Source of the DNA: Chitinophagaceae bacterium
GTDB lineage: Bacteria; Bacteroidota; Bacteroidia; Chitinophagales; Chitinophagaceae
DNA: 40,953 nt
Direction: 5' to 3'
NCBI GenBank assembly: GCA_025360525.1
Contig: JANYCA010000147.1
Span: 1 to 40,953, forward strand
Positions 40,247-40,953 of this stretch are shown piece after piece; positions within the stretch are counted from its first letter, which is position 1, and each line of letters opens with the position of its first letter. A program made the position numbers and the translations under genes. The notes below the pieces were generated by a model that was not told the DNA's origin, ran no database searches, and saw only the letters and a program-made list of their open reading frames with translations.

Positions 40247-40953
40247 ATGATTAAACGTACCCTATACTTTGGCACCCCGGCTTATCTTAAAACAAAAGAG
40301 GAGCAATTAGTTTTTGAAAATGCAGAAACAAGTGAAACAAAATCGTTGCCGATTGAAGATATAGGTGTATTGATCTTAGACCATCAGCAAATAACTATTA
40401 CACAGGCATTGATTGCAAAACTGTTAGCCAATAACGTAGCATTGATAACCTGCGATAACAGCCACCACCCTACAGGGTTGTTATTAAATTTAGATGGCAA
40501 TACATTGCAGAGCGCCAAATTTCAGGCACAAGTTGATGCCACAGTACCGCTTAAAAAACAATTATGGCAGCAAACCGTTTGCTGTAAAATAAACAACCAG
40601 GCAGCTTTGCTGGAAACCTGCAGGATACCTGTAAAAAATATGCGCAACTGGGCCAGCGAAGTTAAAAGCGGCGACAGTGATAACCACGAAGCAGTGGCGG
40701 CAGTGTATTACTGGAAAAATATATTTCCGTTGTTTCCAGATTTTAAAAGAGAACGTTTTGGAGCTGCTCCGAATAATTTACTAAACTATGGTTATGCTAT
40801 TTTGCGGGCAGTAACAGCCCGAAACCTTGTAGCAAGTGGCCTTTTACCTACGCTCGGCATCTTTCATAAAAACCAGTACAATGCCTATTGCCTTGCCGAT
40901 GATATCATGGAACCTTACCGGCCATTTGTAGATAAGGTAGTACTAAACATCAT
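40247..40953 (+). CDS. cas1: Type II-C Cas1 integrase, cut by the window edge
   Basis: Nine bases after cas9, an ATG opens 235 residues of Cas1 (MIKRTLYFGTPAYLKTK), and the frame continues past the edge. Typical Cas1 proteins are about 300 residues. Features include the N-terminal beta domain (IEDIGVLILDHQQITITQAL), the active-site E148 (DNHEAVAAVYYW), H207 (LGIFHKNQYNAYCLADD) and D218/D219. Cas1 with Cas2 integrates new spacers. The presence of cas1 after cas9, and presumably cas2 and the array beyond, indicates a type II-C locus with the usual gene order. Its GC content is visibly higher than that of cas9. Confidence 0.95.
   Translation, partial: MIKRTLYFGTPAYLKTKEEQLVFENAETSETKSLPIEDIGVLILDHQQITITQALIAKLLANNVALITCDNSHHPTGLLLNLDGNTLQSAKFQAQVDATVPLKKQLWQQTVCCKINNQAALLETCRIPVKNMRNWASEVKSGDSDNHEAVAAVYYWKNIFPLFPDFKRERFGAAPNNLLNYGYAILRAVTARNLVASGLLPTLGIFHKNQYNAYCLADDIMEPYRPFVDKVVLNI

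Overview
The window looks like a chromosomal stretch of a Bacteroidota bacterium, most likely of the Chitinophagaceae. The reasons are low GC with long AT-rich spacers, few Shine-Dalgarno sequences, a TAnnTTTG-type -7 box, CarboxypepD_reg/TonB-plug outer-membrane barrels, short Cys lipoproteins, a DUF3494+LruC ice-binding protein, a type II-C cas9, and an arsenosugar cluster of the kind known in this phylum. The assignment rests on reading the proteins, not on a database search.

Layout. 1-2.1 kb: an exported superoxide dismutase that stops two residues after its last metal ligand, coupled to a decayed membrane protein (chromate-transporter-like), then repeat-rich spacer. 2.1-4.2 kb: a lipoprotein and an ice-binding/LruC protein. 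4.2-5.3 kb: several dispersed repeats. 5.3-10.2 kb: an OmpR-type regulator, histidine kinase, PepSY-like protein and outer-membrane barrel, flanked by ~205-bp near-identical direct repeats. 10.9-17.5 kb: metal and stress island (decayed copper-binding helical bundle, TerB-like protein, HMA chaperone, lipoprotein, double PRC-barrel, membrane sensor-like protein, DegP/HtrA protease, baeRF-type release-factor homologue, HPF/RaiA-like protein). 18.2-23.6 kb: ion and osmotic module (DUF389 protein broken by two one-base losses, a fused GpgS-like glycosyltransferase/HAD phosphatase, NhaD antiporter) followed by three decayed genes (ClC channel, ConA-like fragment, alpha/beta hydrolase). 24.0 kb: a stand-alone receiver protein. 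25.3-32.7 kb: arsenosugar cluster (peroxidase-like partner, ArsS, nucleoside phosphorylase, DUF547, two glycosyltransferases, small membrane protein, HAD, Cys-rich flavodoxin-like protein, sterol-desaturase-family enzyme). 33.1 kb: a HAD phosphatase. 34.0-34.3 kb: a 22-bp-period tandem array. 34.6 kb: a fibronectin-III protein. 35.9 kb to the end: type II-C CRISPR-Cas with a tracrRNA divergent from cas9, then cas9 and cas1, which runs off the edge.

How the genes work together. The arsenosugar genes form a plausible path from dimethylarsenite plus SAM (ArsS) through nucleobase removal (phosphorylase) to glycosylated and perhaps lipid-linked products. The phosphorylase carries residues resembling methylthioadenosine phosphorylase, which would suit the ArsS product. 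The arsenite methyltransferase ArsM is not in the window. The GpgS-HAD fusion could make glucosylglycerate in one polypeptide beside Na+/H+ and chloride transport genes. The tracrRNA anti-repeat predicts that the CRISPR repeat, outside the window, begins with roughly TTGTGATTTGCTT.

A striking feature is decay. At least seven genes or fragments are interrupted. Some lesions are single-base homopolymer indels that could be sequencing errors, but others are substitutions to stop codons that such errors do not explain. Dispersed intergenic repeat families sit at nearly every boundary between modules.
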